Positions 7,620-16,155 are shown, numbered from the stretch's first letter. The stretch: 64,000 nucleotides of DNA from Micromonospora kangleipakensis (GCF_004217615.1 NZ_SHLD01000001.1:2356001-2420000); one strand, 5' to 3'. Notes: generated from the letters alone by a model not told the origin. Made by a program: numbers and translations.

Positions 7620-8575
7620 CCTGGCAGTCGCCCGCCCGGCTCTGGCTGCTGCTCGGCGTGCTCGCCCTGGTGGTGGGCTACCTGGTGATGCAGCGTCGCA
7701 GCAGCCGGTACGCCGTCCGCTTCACCAACCTGCGGCTGCTGGACCGGGTCGCGCCGCAGCGGCCGGCCTGGCGCCGGCACGTCCCGGCGGGGCTGTTCCT
7801 CGCCATGCTGGCGCTGCTGGTGGTCGGCTTCGCCCGGCCCAACGCGGAGGTGCGGGTGCCCCGGGAGCGGGCCACGGTGATGGTCGCGGTGGACGTCTCC
7901 ACCTCGATGCTCGCCAACGACGTCGACCCGGACCGGCTGAGCGCGGCGAAGGAGGCCGCCCGGCGCTTCGTCGACGGCCTGCCCGACGAGTTCAACGTGG
8001 GGCTGGTCGCGTTCGCCGGCAGCGCCGCGGTGCTGGTGCCGCCGAGCACCGACCGGGAGGCGCTGCACGAGGGGATCGAGCGGCTGAACGAGGGGATCAC
8101 CGGGGTCCAGGGCACCGCGATCGGGGAGGCGATCAGCACCTCGCTCGGGGCGGTGAAGAGCCTGGACAGCAATGCGGTCAAGGATCCCCCGCCGGCCCGG
8201 ATCATCCTGCTCTCCGATGGGGCGAACACCTCCGGCATGGACCCGATGGAGGCGGCCGCGCAGGCGGTCGCGGTCAAGGTGCCGGTGCACACCATCTCGT
8301 TCGGCACCCCGTCCGGCTCGGTGGACCGGGGCGGCCGGGCCATCCAGGTGCCGGTCGACGGGCAGACCCTCAAGGCGGTCGCCGAGGAGACCGGCGGCGG
8401 CTTCCACGAGGCGTCCACCACCGCCGAGCTGCGGGCCGTCTACGAGGACATCGGCACCTCGGTCGGCTACCGCACTGAGCGGCAGGACATCTCCGCCCGC
8501 TTCATCGGCCTGGGACTGGTCTTCGCCATGGGCGCCGCGGCCGGGTCGCTGCGGTGGTTCTCCCGCCTGCCCTGA
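7616..8575 (+). CDS. VWA domain membrane protein (BatA-like)
   Basis: A 319-residue protein with a transmembrane helix at the N-terminus (LWLLLGVLALVVGYLVM), a second near residues 60-75 (AGLFLAMLALLVVGFA), a von Willebrand A domain (about 85-290) with an intact MIDAS motif VAVDVSTSM (DxSxS), and a C-terminal helix (FIGLGLVFAMGAAAGSL). This is the BatA/YwmD layout. It probably forms a surface-exposed metal-dependent adhesion or assembly complex serviced by the MoxR ATPase. Start GTG 7616 has GGAGG 7 nt upstream. Confidence 0.9.
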   Translation: MTWQSPARLWLLLGVLALVVGYLVMQRRSSRYAVRFTNLRLLDRVAPQRPAWRRHVPAGLFLAMLALLVVGFARPNAEVRVPRERATVMVAVDVSTSMLANDVDPDRLSAAKEAARRFVDGLPDEFNVGLVAFAGSAAVLVPPSTDREALHEGIERLNEGITGVQGTAIGEAISTSLGAVKSLDSNAVKDPPPARIILLSDGANTSGMDPMEAAAQAVAVKVPVHTISFGTPSGSVDRGGRAIQVPVDGQTLKAVAEETGGGFHEASTTAELRAVYEDIGTSVGYRTERQDISARFIGLGLVFAMGAAAGSLRWFSRLP

Positions 8576-8634
8576 CCACGGCACGGAGCGGCGCTGACCG
8601 CACCTGAGCCGCACGACACGTGAGGAGCGCACGG

Positions 8635-9492
8635 ATGGCAGTGCAGACCGGACTGGGGGAGCCACGCGGTCCCTGGTTCATCTCGCCGGACCTCGATCCG
8701 GACGGGCGCGGACGCTGGGACGTACCGGGCTCGGACCGGGATCCGGGGCGGCGGCGGCCCGGCCGGTGGCTGACCGCGCTGGCGGTGGTGGCCCTCTCCA
8801 CCGTCTCCGGCGCGGCGGCGGGTGGGTGGGTCGCCGGCCGGGACGCGCCCGGCCCCGCCGCGGCCTCGGCGGCGCCGGTCCCGGCCGAGCTGGTCACCGC
8901 CGCCCAGAAGACGGTGCCGGGGGTGGTCTCGGTGATGGCCGGCGGGGCGGCGGGGTCGTCGGCCACCGGCTCCGGCTTCGCCATCGACAACCAGCAGCAC
9001 ATCGTCACCAACGACCACATCCTGGCCCGGGGCGGCGGGGGACCGGTGACGGTGGAGCTGCCGGACGGCCGGCGGTTCAGCGCCGAGGTCGTCGGGCGGG
9101 AGCCGCGCAGCGACCTGGCTGTGCTGAAGGTGCCCGCGTCGGCGCGGCTGGCGCCGCTGCCCCTGGCGAAGCCGAACTCCGTCCGGGTCGGCGAGCCGGT
9201 GCTCGCGGTGGGTTCCCCGCTGGGGCTGTCCGGCACGGTGACCGCCGGCATCGTGAGCGCGCTGAACCGCCAGGTGCGGATCGGTTCTGGCCGGCACACG
9301 GCGGTGCAGACCGACGCCTCGATCAACCCGGGCAACTCCGGTGGTCCGCTGGTCAACGCCCGCGGCGAGGTGGTCGGGGTGAACACGGCCATCGCCACCA
9401 TCGACGGCAACGGCTCGATCGGCATCGGGTTCGCCATCCCGATCGACCAGGTCCAGCAGACCGCCGACACCATCATCGGCAAGGGCGGCTGA
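8635..9492 (+). CDS. S1C-family (DegP/HtrA-like) serine protease without PDZ domain
   Basis: A 285-residue protein. The N-terminus is cytoplasmic (about 1-42), followed by one transmembrane helix (WLTALAVVALSTVSGAAAGG) and a trypsin-like domain with the triad His in IVTNDHIL, Asp in RSDLAVLKV and Ser in NPGNSGGPL. The protein ends right after the protease domain, so it lacks the usual PDZ domain. It is expected to degrade or process misfolded envelope proteins. ATG 8635 has GAGGAG at a good distance. It follows the MoxR operon by 59 nt and may be co-transcribed with it. Confidence 0.9.
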   Translation: MAVQTGLGEPRGPWFISPDLDPDGRGRWDVPGSDRDPGRRRPGRWLTALAVVALSTVSGAAAGGWVAGRDAPGPAAASAAPVPAELVTAAQKTVPGVVSVMAGGAAGSSATGSGFAIDNQQHIVTNDHILARGGGGPVTVELPDGRRFSAEVVGREPRSDLAVLKVPASARLAPLPLAKPNSVRVGEPVLAVGSPLGLSGTVTAGIVSALNRQVRIGSGRHTAVQTDASINPGNSGGPLVNARGEVVGVNTAIATIDGNGSIGIGFAIPIDQVQQTADTIIGKGG

Positions 9493-9618
9493 CCGCCCGC
9501 GCGGCGCTGAGGTGCGGCGGCGCGCCCGCCAGCGGCCCGGATCGGGAGAACTGTCGGATATCCGGCGTGGGACCATCGGGCCATGGAAATATTACGCTGA
9601 GTATGGATACTGGCGTGG

Positions 9619-9921
9619 GTGGAGCAAGCTGTCATCGCGGCCCTCCTGCTGATGGGCCTGCTGATCGGGTGCGGAGTCGGCGCGGCGTACGCCCGCGCGA
9701 AGCGCGGCTGGACGGACTACCGGACCATCAAGAACTCGGTGCCGGGCGCCCGCCGTACCGCCTGGGTGGCGATCCGCGCGGTCCTCACCAAGGTCGGGGT
9801 GATCGCGCTGCTGCTCGTCGGCGCGGCCGCGTACGCGGCCACGAGCTCGGACCACGAGCGGGCGGGTCCCGTGCCTACGCCGACCGTGACCCCGACCCCG
9901 ACCCGCCGCGCCGGGCGCTAG
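9619..9921 (+). CDS. Small membrane protein of unknown function
   Basis: A 100-residue protein with a hydrophobic N-terminal helix (VIAALLLMGLLIGCGVGAAYA), a basic loop (about 25-50), a second helix (KVGVIALLLVGAAAYA) and a Pro/Thr-rich tail (PTPTVTPTPT). Both termini are probably on the same side of the membrane. I do not recognise the family. It begins with GTG; the surrounding AT-rich stretch at 9588-9610 may be its promoter. Confidence 0.6.
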   Translation: MEQAVIAALLLMGLLIGCGVGAAYARAKRGWTDYRTIKNSVPGARRTAWVAIRAVLTKVGVIALLLVGAAAYAATSSDHERAGPVPTPTVTPTPTRRAGR

Positions 9922-9924
9922 CCT
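9919..9924 (+). promoter_or_regulatory. -10-like box TAGCCT (leaderless arfB)
   Basis: TAGCCT overlaps the stop codon of the previous gene and ends 6 nt before GTG 9931. Confidence 0.45.
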
Positions 9925-9930
9925 CGGGGA

Positions 9931-10356
9931 GTGGACGACGGACTGCGGGTGAACGACCGGCTGGTGGTTCCCAACGGGGAGCTGCGGGAACGCTTCTCCC
10001 GCTCCTCCGGGCCGGGCGGGCAGGGCGTCAACACCACGGACTCACGGGTCGAGCTCAGCTTCGACCTGGCCGCCTCGCCCAGCGTGCCCGAGGCGTTGCG
10101 CACCCGGGCGCTGGAGCGGCTGGCCGGCCGGCTGGTCGACGGGGTGCTGACCGTCGCGGCCAGCGAGCACCGGGCGCAGCTGGCCAATCGGGAGGCCGCC
10201 CGGGAGCGGTTGGCCGCTCTGCTGCGGGAGGCGACCGCCCCGCCGCCGAAGGCGCGCCGCCCCACCCGCCCGTCCCGGGGCGCCAAGGAACGGCGGCTGG
10301 CCGAGAAGAAGCGCCAGTCGCAGCGCAAACGGGAACGCCGCGTCGACGGCGACTGA
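9931..10356 (+). CDS. arfB: Peptide release factor-like ribosome rescue protein ArfB/YaeJ
   Basis: A 141-residue class-I release-factor-like hydrolase. It has the catalytic GGQ in SRSSGPGGQGVNTTDSRVEL (about 29-48) and a very basic C-terminal tail (AKERRLAEKKRQSQRKRERR) that in YaeJ/ICT1 sits in the empty mRNA channel of stalled ribosomes. There are no codon-recognition domains. It hydrolyses peptidyl-tRNA on stalled ribosomes. The GTG start has no SD; a -10-like box 6 nt upstream points to a leaderless mRNA. Confidence 0.9.
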   Translation: MDDGLRVNDRLVVPNGELRERFSRSSGPGGQGVNTTDSRVELSFDLAASPSVPEALRTRALERLAGRLVDGVLTVAASEHRAQLANREAARERLAALLREATAPPPKARRPTRPSRGAKERRLAEKKRQSQRKRERRVDGD

Positions 10357-10392
10357 CCGGAAAACGGCGTGCGGGCGGTCCCCGTCACCGCC

Positions 10393-10398
10393 GACAAT
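10393..10398 (+). promoter_or_regulatory. -10-like box GACAAT (leaderless GNAT gene)
   Basis: GACAAT ends 7 nt before GTG 10406; this spacing is the reason I prefer 10406 over ATG 10397. Confidence 0.35.
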
Positions 10399-10405
10399 GC
10401 GCCGC

Positions 10406-10978
10406 GTGCCCGTCGACTTCTCCGTCAAGCCCACCCTCACCGGCGAACGTGTGCTGCTGCGGCCGTTCGCCGACGACGACGTCGCCGCCTTCCAGGCCGT
10501 GCTGGCCGACCCGGAGGTGGCCCGGCTCACCGGCAGCCCGCCGGGGGACGTCGATCTCGGACGGCTGCGCGCCTGGTACGGCAGCCGCAACGCGCAGACC
10601 GACCGGCTCGACCTCGCGGTAGTGGACCGGGCGAGCGGGGTCTGCGTCGGCGAGGTGGTCCTCAACGAGTGGGACGGCCACAACCGGAGCTGCAACTTCC
10701 GCACCCTGATCGGTCCCGCCGGCCGCGACCGCGGGCTCGGTACCGAGGCGGTCCGGCTCGTTATCGGGTACGGCTTCGAGCGGCTCGACCTGCACCGGAT
10801 CTCGCTGGAGGTGTTCGCCTTCAACCCGCGCGCCCGCCGCGTCTACGAGAAGGTCGGCTTCGTCGCGGAGGGCGTGCTGCGGCAGGTGCTGCGTGACGGC
10901 GACGACTGGGTGGACGCCACCGTCATGTCGATCCTCGCCCCCGAGTGGGCGGCACACCGCGGCCACCCGCACCGCTGA
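10406..10978 (+). CDS. GNAT acetyltransferase (RimJ/RimL type)
   Basis: A 190-residue Acetyltransf_3 protein. The start LTGERVLLRPFADDDVAAF is typical of RimJ/RimL-like enzymes, and the acetyl-CoA-binding segment is RDRGLGTEAVRLVIGYGF. HRISLEVFAFNPRARRVYEKVGFVAEG is the characteristic C-terminal motif. It transfers acetyl groups from acetyl-CoA to an amine such as a protein N-terminus or small molecule; the substrate is unknown. Confidence 0.88.
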   Translation: MPVDFSVKPTLTGERVLLRPFADDDVAAFQAVLADPEVARLTGSPPGDVDLGRLRAWYGSRNAQTDRLDLAVVDRASGVCVGEVVLNEWDGHNRSCNFRTLIGPAGRDRGLGTEAVRLVIGYGFERLDLHRISLEVFAFNPRARRVYEKVGFVAEGVLRQVLRDGDDWVDATVMSILAPEWAAHRGHPHR

Positions 10979-11011
10979 CCGGGCGCCGGCATGCCCCCGG
11001 CGATCCGGCGA

Positions 11012-11035
11012 ATGACAGAATCTGGAATCTGTCAT
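11012..11035 (+). promoter_or_regulatory. Palindromic operator upstream of the AKR-TetR pair
   Basis: A perfect inverted repeat, ATGACAGA (11012-11019) and TCTGTCAT (11028-11035), with an 8-nt spacer. It covers the likely -35 position of the promoter whose -10 is at 11046. The TetR regulator encoded 1.1 kb downstream in the same direction is the obvious candidate ligand. Confidence 0.6.
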
Positions 11036-11045
11036 CTGAATGTTG

Positions 11046-11051
11046 TAGGCT
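11046..11051 (+). promoter_or_regulatory. -10-like box TAGGCT (leaderless AKR gene)
   Basis: TAGGCT ends 7 nt before ATG 11059, so the transcript would start at the ATG. Confidence 0.5.
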
Positions 11052-11058
11052 GAGTGTC

Positions 11059-12081
11059 ATGTTCGAGAGCGGCCCCATGCAGACCCGTACCCTCGGCTCC
11101 ACCGGGCCGACCGTCTCCGCCCTCGGCCTCGGCCTGATGGGCATGTCCGACCTCTACGGCCCCGCCGACGAGGCGGAGAGCATCGCCACCATCCACGCCG
11201 CGCTCGACGCCGGCGTGACCCTGCTCGACACCGGCGACTTCTACGGCATGGGCCACAACGAGCTGCTGCTCCGCGACGCGCTGCGGGCCCGTGACCGCGG
11301 CGAGGCGCTGATCAGCGTCAAGTTCGGCGCCCTGCGCGACGTCGACGGCGGCTGGAACGGGGTCGACCTGCGCCCCGCCGCGATCAAGAACTTCCTCGCC
11401 TACACGCTGCGCCGGCTCGGCACCGACCACGTCGACATCTACCGCCCCGCCCGGATCACCCCCGAGATCCCGATCGAGGACGTCGTCGGCACCCTGGCCG
11501 AGCTGGTCCAGGCCGGGCACGTCCGGCACATCGGCCTCTCCGAGGTGGGCGCGGAGACCCTGCGCCGCGCCGTCGCCGTGCACCCCGTCGCCGACCTCCA
11601 GATCGAGTACTCGCTGGTGGCCCGGGGGATCGAGGACGAGATCCTGCCCACCGCGCGGGAGCTGGGCGTCGGCATCACCGCGTACGGCGTGCTCTCCCGC
11701 GGCCTGATCAGCGGCCACTGGTCCGCCGACCGGGCGGCCACCGACTTCCGGGCCCGCCTGCCCCGCTTCACCGGCGACAACCTCGACCGCAACCTGGCGC
11801 TGGTCGACTCGCTGCGGCGGATCGCCGAGCAGCGGGGCGCCACCGTCGCCCAGGTCGCCATCGCGTGGGTGCTGTCCCGCGGCGCCGACATCGTGCCGCT
11901 GGTCGGCGCCCGTCGCCGGGACCGGCTCGCCGAGTCCCTGGGCGCGCTCGACCTGCGGCTGACCGCCGAGGACCTGGCCGCCATCGAGGCGGCGGTGCCC
12001 GCCGACGCGGTCGCCGGCACCCGCTACGACGCCTTCCAGATGTCGATGCTGGACAGCGAGCGGGGTGCGGGCCGGCGATGA
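11059..12081 (+). CDS. Aldo/keto reductase
   Basis: A 340-residue NADPH-dependent oxidoreductase with a TIM barrel. The catalytic Asp57, Tyr62 (DTGDFYGMGHNE) and Lys88 (SVKFG) are visible. The usual active-site His region reads HVDIYRPARI, where Ala replaces His, a variant I recall from an actinobacterial AKR subgroup. The substrate is unknown, probably small aldehydes or ketones. The start is ATG 11059 (leaderless) with ATG 11077 as alternative. The gene overlaps the upstream ATG option of the TetR gene (ATGA at 12078), so the two form an operon under the palindrome. Confidence 0.9.
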   Translation: MFESGPMQTRTLGSTGPTVSALGLGLMGMSDLYGPADEAESIATIHAALDAGVTLLDTGDFYGMGHNELLLRDALRARDRGEALISVKFGALRDVDGGWNGVDLRPAAIKNFLAYTLRRLGTDHVDIYRPARITPEIPIEDVVGTLAELVQAGHVRHIGLSEVGAETLRRAVAVHPVADLQIEYSLVARGIEDEILPTARELGVGITAYGVLSRGLISGHWSADRAATDFRARLPRFTGDNLDRNLALVDSLRRIAEQRGATVAQVAIAWVLSRGADIVPLVGARRRDRLAESLGALDLRLTAEDLAAIEAAVPADAVAGTRYDAFQMSMLDSERGAGRR

Positions 12082-12122
12082 CCCCGCCGGAGGCGACCGC
12101 GCCGGTGGGAGAGACTGGGCGG

Positions 12123-12710
12123 ATGACCGACACCAGTGGGCTCAGCCCGGAGCGGATCCTCGATGTCGCCGAGGAGACCATCCGGCGGTACGGGCCGACC
12201 AAGGCCACCGTGGTCGACGTGGCCCGGGCCCTCGGCGTCAGCCATGGCAGCGTCTACCGGTACTACCCCAGCAAGGTGGCGCTGCGGGACGCGGTGGCCG
12301 AACGCTGGCTGGCCCGGGTCTCCACCCCGCTCGGCGAGATCGCCGGGTCCGCGGAGCCCGCGCCGGCCCGGCTGCGGCGCTGGCTGCGCGAGCTGAGCGG
12401 CACCAAGCGGCGGATGGCCCGGGAGGACCCCGAGCTGTTCGACACGTTCCATCGGATCGCCACCGCCGCCCGTGGTGTGGTCACCGGCCACCTGGACATC
12501 CTGGCCGGGCAGCTCGCCCTGATCGTCGCCGACGGGGTCGCCGCCGGTGACCTCGTCGCCGACGACGCGGACCGGGCCGGCCGGACGCTGCTCCAGGCCA
12601 CCGCCCGGTTCCACCACCCGGCGCACGTCGCGGAGTGGGCCGACCCGGCCCTCGACGACGACTTCACCGCGGTGATCGATGTGCTGCTGCGCGGGCTCGG
12701 GGCGCGCTGA
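12123..12710 (+). CDS. TetR-family transcriptional regulator
   Basis: A 195-residue repressor. The N-terminal HTH spans ERILDVAEETIRRYGPTKATVVDVARALGVSHGSVYRYYPSK (about 9-50); the C-terminal ligand-binding domain resembles TetR_C with LLQATARFHHPAHV. ATG 12123 has GGGAGAG upstream; in-frame ATG 12078 would overlap the AKR stop and add 15 residues. It probably senses a substrate or product of the AKR and autoregulates the pair through the 11012-11035 palindrome (inference). Confidence 0.9.
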   Translation: MTDTSGLSPERILDVAEETIRRYGPTKATVVDVARALGVSHGSVYRYYPSKVALRDAVAERWLARVSTPLGEIAGSAEPAPARLRRWLRELSGTKRRMAREDPELFDTFHRIATAARGVVTGHLDILAGQLALIVADGVAAGDLVADDADRAGRTLLQATARFHHPAHVAEWADPALDDDFTAVIDVLLRGLGAR

Positions 12711-12722
12711 ACGGACGGTCGG

Positions 12723-13589
12723 TCAGTCGAGCGCGGCCAGCAGCCGGGCCCGCAGCGTGCCGGCCCGTTCGGCGAAACCGCGCTGCGCGGCGGCGTACTC
12801 CGCCCGGCCCTCCGGGGTCTCCACCCGCACCGGCGGGTACCCGAGGTCGGCGAGGTCGTACGGGCTGGCCCGCATGTCCAGCGTGCGGATCTCCCGGGCC
12901 AGCGCGAAGCACTCCGCGACCAGCTCGCTCGGCACCAGCGGGGAGAGCTTGTAGGCCCACTTGTAAAGATCCATGTTGGCGTGCAGACAGCCCGGCTGCT
13001 CCAACGCGTGCTGGCTCTCCCGGGTCGGGGTGAGCAGGTTCAGCGGCCGGGCCGGCGCGGTGAAGAACCGGTACGCGTCGAAGTGGCTGCACCGCACGCC
13101 GCGCTCCTCGACGACGGCGGCCGTCGCGGCCGGGCTGAGCCGCAGCGGCCAGGCGTTGTGGCGTACCTCGTCCTGGGTCTGCCGGTAGACCATCGCCCAC
13201 TCGTGCATGCCGAAGCAGCCGAGGTGCGCCGGGCGGCCGGCGGTCGCCCCGAGCAGCGTCCGGATCCAGTCGACCGACTCGGCGCGTCGGGCGCGTACCC
13301 GATCGGTGTCGAGGGTGAGGCCGGCGGCGGTGGCCCGGTAGTCCCGGCCGAACTCGACCTGGTCCGCGCCGCGCAGCACCACCCCGGCGCCCGGGTGCCA
13401 GCGGCGCAGCTGGGCGGGGCGGTGCGAGTAGTACGTGAAGAGGAAGTCCTCCACCGGATGCTTCACCCCGGTGCGCCGGCGGGCCAGGTGCGGCGCCAGC
13501 CAGGCGTCCACCCGCTGCTCGTGCGCCCGCCGGCGGGCCTGCCAGTCGGCCAGGTCGAGCGCGGCGGCGGGGGCGAGGGCGGCGGTCAC
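12723..13589 (-). CDS. Conserved actinobacterial protein, often labelled 3-methyladenine DNA glycosylase
   Basis: A 288-residue protein with RRRAHEQRVDAWLAPHLARR near the N-terminus, then HPVEDFLFTYYSHRPAQLRRWHPG and HLGCFGMHEWAMVYR. I recall this conserved family being annotated as 3-methyladenine DNA glycosylase in actinobacterial genomes. I see no helix-hairpin-helix or other glycosylase motif that confirms the activity, so the enzymatic label is weak. The GTG start is preceded by TACCCT at 7 nt (leaderless). It converges on the TetR gene with a 12-nt gap. Confidence 0.6.
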   Translation of the reverse strand: MTAALAPAAALDLADWQARRRAHEQRVDAWLAPHLARRRTGVKHPVEDFLFTYYSHRPAQLRRWHPGAGVVLRGADQVEFGRDYRATAAGLTLDTDRVRARRAESVDWIRTLLGATAGRPAHLGCFGMHEWAMVYRQTQDEVRHNAWPLRLSPAATAAVVEERGVRCSHFDAYRFFTAPARPLNLLTPTRESQHALEQPGCLHANMDLYKWAYKLSPLVPSELVAECFALAREIRTLDMRASPYDLADLGYPPVRVETPEGRAEYAAAQRGFAERAGTLRARLLAALD

Positions 13590-13596
13590 GGACCCC

Positions 13597-13602
13597 AGGG
13601 TA
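13597..13602 (-). promoter_or_regulatory. -10-like box TACCCT (leaderless)
   Basis: TACCCT on the minus strand ends 7 nt before GTG 13589. Confidence 0.45.
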
Positions 13603-13623
13603 CGACCGCCGCCCGCCCGCCGG

Positions 13624-14991
13624 TCAGGGCACGTCCACCCGGACCCCGGCGGAGAAGACCCCGCTGCGCAGCTCCAACTGCTTCGGCGGCTGGCTGCCGT
13701 TCACCGTGAAGACCAGCGGCAGCACCACCCGGCTGCCCGCGGCGACCGGCTGGGCGAAGACGTCCCGCCCGAGGTTGGCGACCCGGGTCGCGGTCTCGTC
13801 GGTGCTGACCCAGTTGCCCCCCGGGAGGTACGCCCGCTGCAACTGCCCGTGCCAGGTCTGCTGCTCCGGGGTGAGGTTGCGCACCCCGACGGTGGCCTGG
13901 CACTGCCGGCTGCCGATGGCGATGGGCTGGCCGGCGGTCGCGCAGGTGACGCGGTAGACGGTGAACTCGAACGCCGTCTCGCGCAGCGGCACGCCGACCG
14001 GGCCGGTGACGCTCTGGCCCATCCAGGCCCCGCTGGTCGGTTGCTTGGTGGTGTCGATCGCGGCGACCCGCTGGGTGGCAGTCCAGGCCGCCGCGCCGAC
14101 CACGCCGGCCAGCACCGCCGCCGCCACCCCCACCAGCAGCCAGATCGGCGGTCGGCGGCGCCGCGCCCCGGCGGGCGTGGGCAGCGCCGCGCGCGGGTAG
14201 AGGGTGCCGCCGCCCGCCGGGCCACCGGTCCGGCCGACCGGGGAGGGCCCGGCCATGGTCGGCGCCGCGCCGGAGCGCTGCCGGCGGCGCTGCCACCACC
14301 ACCAGAGCGCGCCGCCGGTGACGACCAGGAACGCGGCCAGCGCCGCGAGCAGCACCGGCGGCCGGCGCCAGGCGGGCGCCGCGGTCACCTTCGTCACCGG
14401 TACCGGGGCCGCGTTCCAGGTGGCGGTGGCGCAGTCGTACGGCCGGGTGCCGTCGGTGCCGTACGCGCAGGCCGGCGCCGTCACCGGGCGGCCCGGCGCG
14501 GTCATTCTGAGCGCGGTGTTCAGGGTGGTGGTGCTCCGCGCCGGCAGCCGGAGCCGCCAGGTCACCTCGCCGGCGGCCGACGCCCCGATCTGGCGGCTGG
14601 CCCGGCCACCGGCGGTGACGGTGGTCGCGGACGTCCCGGCCGGCAGCTCCTGCCGCACCGTCGTCTCGACCATGCTGCTCCCGGCGTTGCGCACGTCGAT
14701 CCGGTACGCCGGCAACGGCGTGCCGGCCGGCGCCACCCGCACGGTGACCGGTGGGATGGGCCGCGGGACCGTCGCCGCCGAGGTCGGCGGCGCCGCGGGC
14801 GGCGCCGCGGGCATCCCGGTGGCGGTCGGCGCGGCCGGTGTCGCCGCTGCCGCTGCCGGTGCCGGTGCGCCGGGTGCGGGTGCGGCCGCCGCCCGGGGTG
14901 CCGTGGCGGGCAGCGCCGGTACGGCGGCGAGGACGCCGAGGCAGTTCACGATCACTGCGAGGGCTCTGTGGTGTCGTCTCGATGCAGGCAT
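13624..14991 (-). CDS. Secreted/membrane protein with two transmembrane helices
   Basis: A 455-residue protein with an N-terminal signal-like hydrophobic region (about 9-30), an Ala/Pro-rich linker, and an extracellular beta-rich domain (about 80-195) with a Cys pair (ACAYGTDGTRPYDCA). A transmembrane helix follows (VLLAALAAFLVVTGGALWWWW), then a cytosolic Pro/Gly segment, a second helix (IWLLVGVAAAVLAGVVGAAAW), and a C-terminal domain resembling DUF4352-type immunoglobulin-like folds. I do not recognise the whole protein. ATG 14991 has GGAGG 9 nt upstream. A surface or sensing role is plausible but not shown. Confidence 0.7.
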   Translation of the reverse strand: MPASRRHHRALAVIVNCLGVLAAVPALPATAPRAAAAPAPGAPAPAAAAATPAAPTATGMPAAPPAAPPTSAATVPRPIPPVTVRVAPAGTPLPAYRIDVRNAGSSMVETTVRQELPAGTSATTVTAGGRASRQIGASAAGEVTWRLRLPARSTTTLNTALRMTAPGRPVTAPACAYGTDGTRPYDCATATWNAAPVPVTKVTAAPAWRRPPVLLAALAAFLVVTGGALWWWWQRRRQRSGAAPTMAGPSPVGRTGGPAGGGTLYPRAALPTPAGARRRRPPIWLLVGVAAAVLAGVVGAAAWTATQRVAAIDTTKQPTSGAWMGQSVTGPVGVPLRETAFEFTVYRVTCATAGQPIAIGSRQCQATVGVRNLTPEQQTWHGQLQRAYLPGGNWVSTDETATRVANLGRDVFAQPVAAGSRVVLPLVFTVNGSQPPKQLELRSGVFSAGVRVDVP

Positions 14992-15161
14992 ACGAACGAA
15001 CCTCCGGATCCGAAGCTATGGGGCCGGGACCGCCGGGCGGGTACGAAGTCGGCAATCCCGCCCGGCCGGCCGGCCGGCCGCGTACCCTGCCGCCGGCCGC
15101 CCGATCCGACCCGCCGACGTGCCGCTGGTCGCACGCGGCATGACGCGGCCGGGGTCGGGGA

Positions 15162-15167
15162 TAGATT
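15162..15167 (+). promoter_or_regulatory. -10-like box TAGATT (leaderless FAH gene)
   Basis: TAGATT ends 6 nt before GTG 15174. Confidence 0.5.
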
Positions 15168-15173
15168 GGCCGG

Positions 15174-15977
15174 GTGCGTATCGCTCGTTTTGCTCATGCC
15201 AAGGGAATGTCGTTCGGGGTCGTCGAGGGCGAGCCGGGGGCCGGGTCGCAGGGCCTGACCATCGCCGAGATCGAGGGGCACCCGTTCGGCCAGGTCAAGT
15301 TCTCCGGCGCCCGGTGGGCGCTCTCCGACGTCCGGCTGCTCTCGCCGATCCTGCCCAGCAAGGTGGTCTGCGTGGGCCGCAACTATGCCGAGCACGCCGC
15401 CGAGCACGGCAGCGAGGTGCCCAAGGAGCCGCTGCTCTTCCTGAAGCCGTCCACCTCGGTGATCGGGCCGCGCGACGCGATCCGGCTGCCGATCTTCTCC
15501 AAGCAGGTCGAGCACGAGGCCGAGCTGGCCGTGGTGATCGGCGCCCCGGGCGCGCGCCGGGCCGACCGGGCCGCCGCCGAGCGGGCGATCTTCGGCTACA
15601 CCTGCGCCAACGACGTCACCGCCCGGGACCTGCAACGCTCGGACGGGCAGTGGACGCGGGCCAAGGGCTTCGATTCGTTCTGCCCGATCGGTCCGTGGAT
15701 CACCACCGGGCTGGACGTCTCCGACCTGGAGATCCGGTGTGAGGTGGGCCGCAATCCCGAGGAGATGGAGGTACGCCAGCTCGGCCGGACCAAGGACATG
15801 GTCTTCGACGTGCCGGCCCTGGTGTCGTACATCTCGCACGTGATGACGCTGCTCCCCGGCGACGTGGTGCTGACCGGCACCCCGGCGGGGGTTAGCCCGC
15901 TCACCGAGGGGGATACGGTCTCCGTGCGGATCGAGGGGATCGGCGAACTCACCAACCCGGTGGTACCGGTCGCCTGA
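15174..15977 (+). CDS. Fumarylacetoacetate hydrolase family protein
   Basis: A 267-residue FAH-family enzyme. The conserved core is VVCVGRNYAEHAAEHG, the metal ligands are in VEHEAELAVVIG, then GYTCANDVTARDLQ and DVVLTGTPAGVSPL. The family includes 2-hydroxyhepta-2,4-diene-1,7-dioate isomerases, acylpyruvases and oxaloacetate decarboxylases; the sequence alone does not decide which. In Mycobacterium the orthologous position (Rv2993c) is followed by gltX, then tRNAs; here the tRNAs come directly and gltX is missing. Confidence 0.88.
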   Translation: MRIARFAHAKGMSFGVVEGEPGAGSQGLTIAEIEGHPFGQVKFSGARWALSDVRLLSPILPSKVVCVGRNYAEHAAEHGSEVPKEPLLFLKPSTSVIGPRDAIRLPIFSKQVEHEAELAVVIGAPGARRADRAAAERAIFGYTCANDVTARDLQRSDGQWTRAKGFDSFCPIGPWITTGLDVSDLEIRCEVGRNPEEMEVRQLGRTKDMVFDVPALVSYISHVMTLLPGDVVLTGTPAGVSPLTEGDTVSVRIEGIGELTNPVVPVA

Positions 15978-16083
15978 TGCGTCCGACGCCTCGTTTCCGC
16001 AGGTCACAGGCGGTTCGGGGGGTTGGATTTGGCCTGTCGGCACCGGGAGGGTAAAGTTCATCCCCGGCGCCGCAAGGGGCCAA

Positions 16084-16155
16084 TGGGGTATGGGGTAATT
16101 GGCAGCCCGACTGATTCTGGTTCAGTTAGTCTAGGTTCGAGTCCTGGTACCCCAG
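16084..16155 (+). tRNA. tRNA-Gln (CTG)
   Basis: A 72-nt cloverleaf. The acceptor TGGGGTA pairs with TACCCCA, the anticodon arm is ACTGA-TTCTGGT-TCAGT with anticodon CTG, and the T-arm is CTAGG-TTCGAGT-CCTGG. The discriminator base is G. The CCA end is not encoded. Confidence 0.93.
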
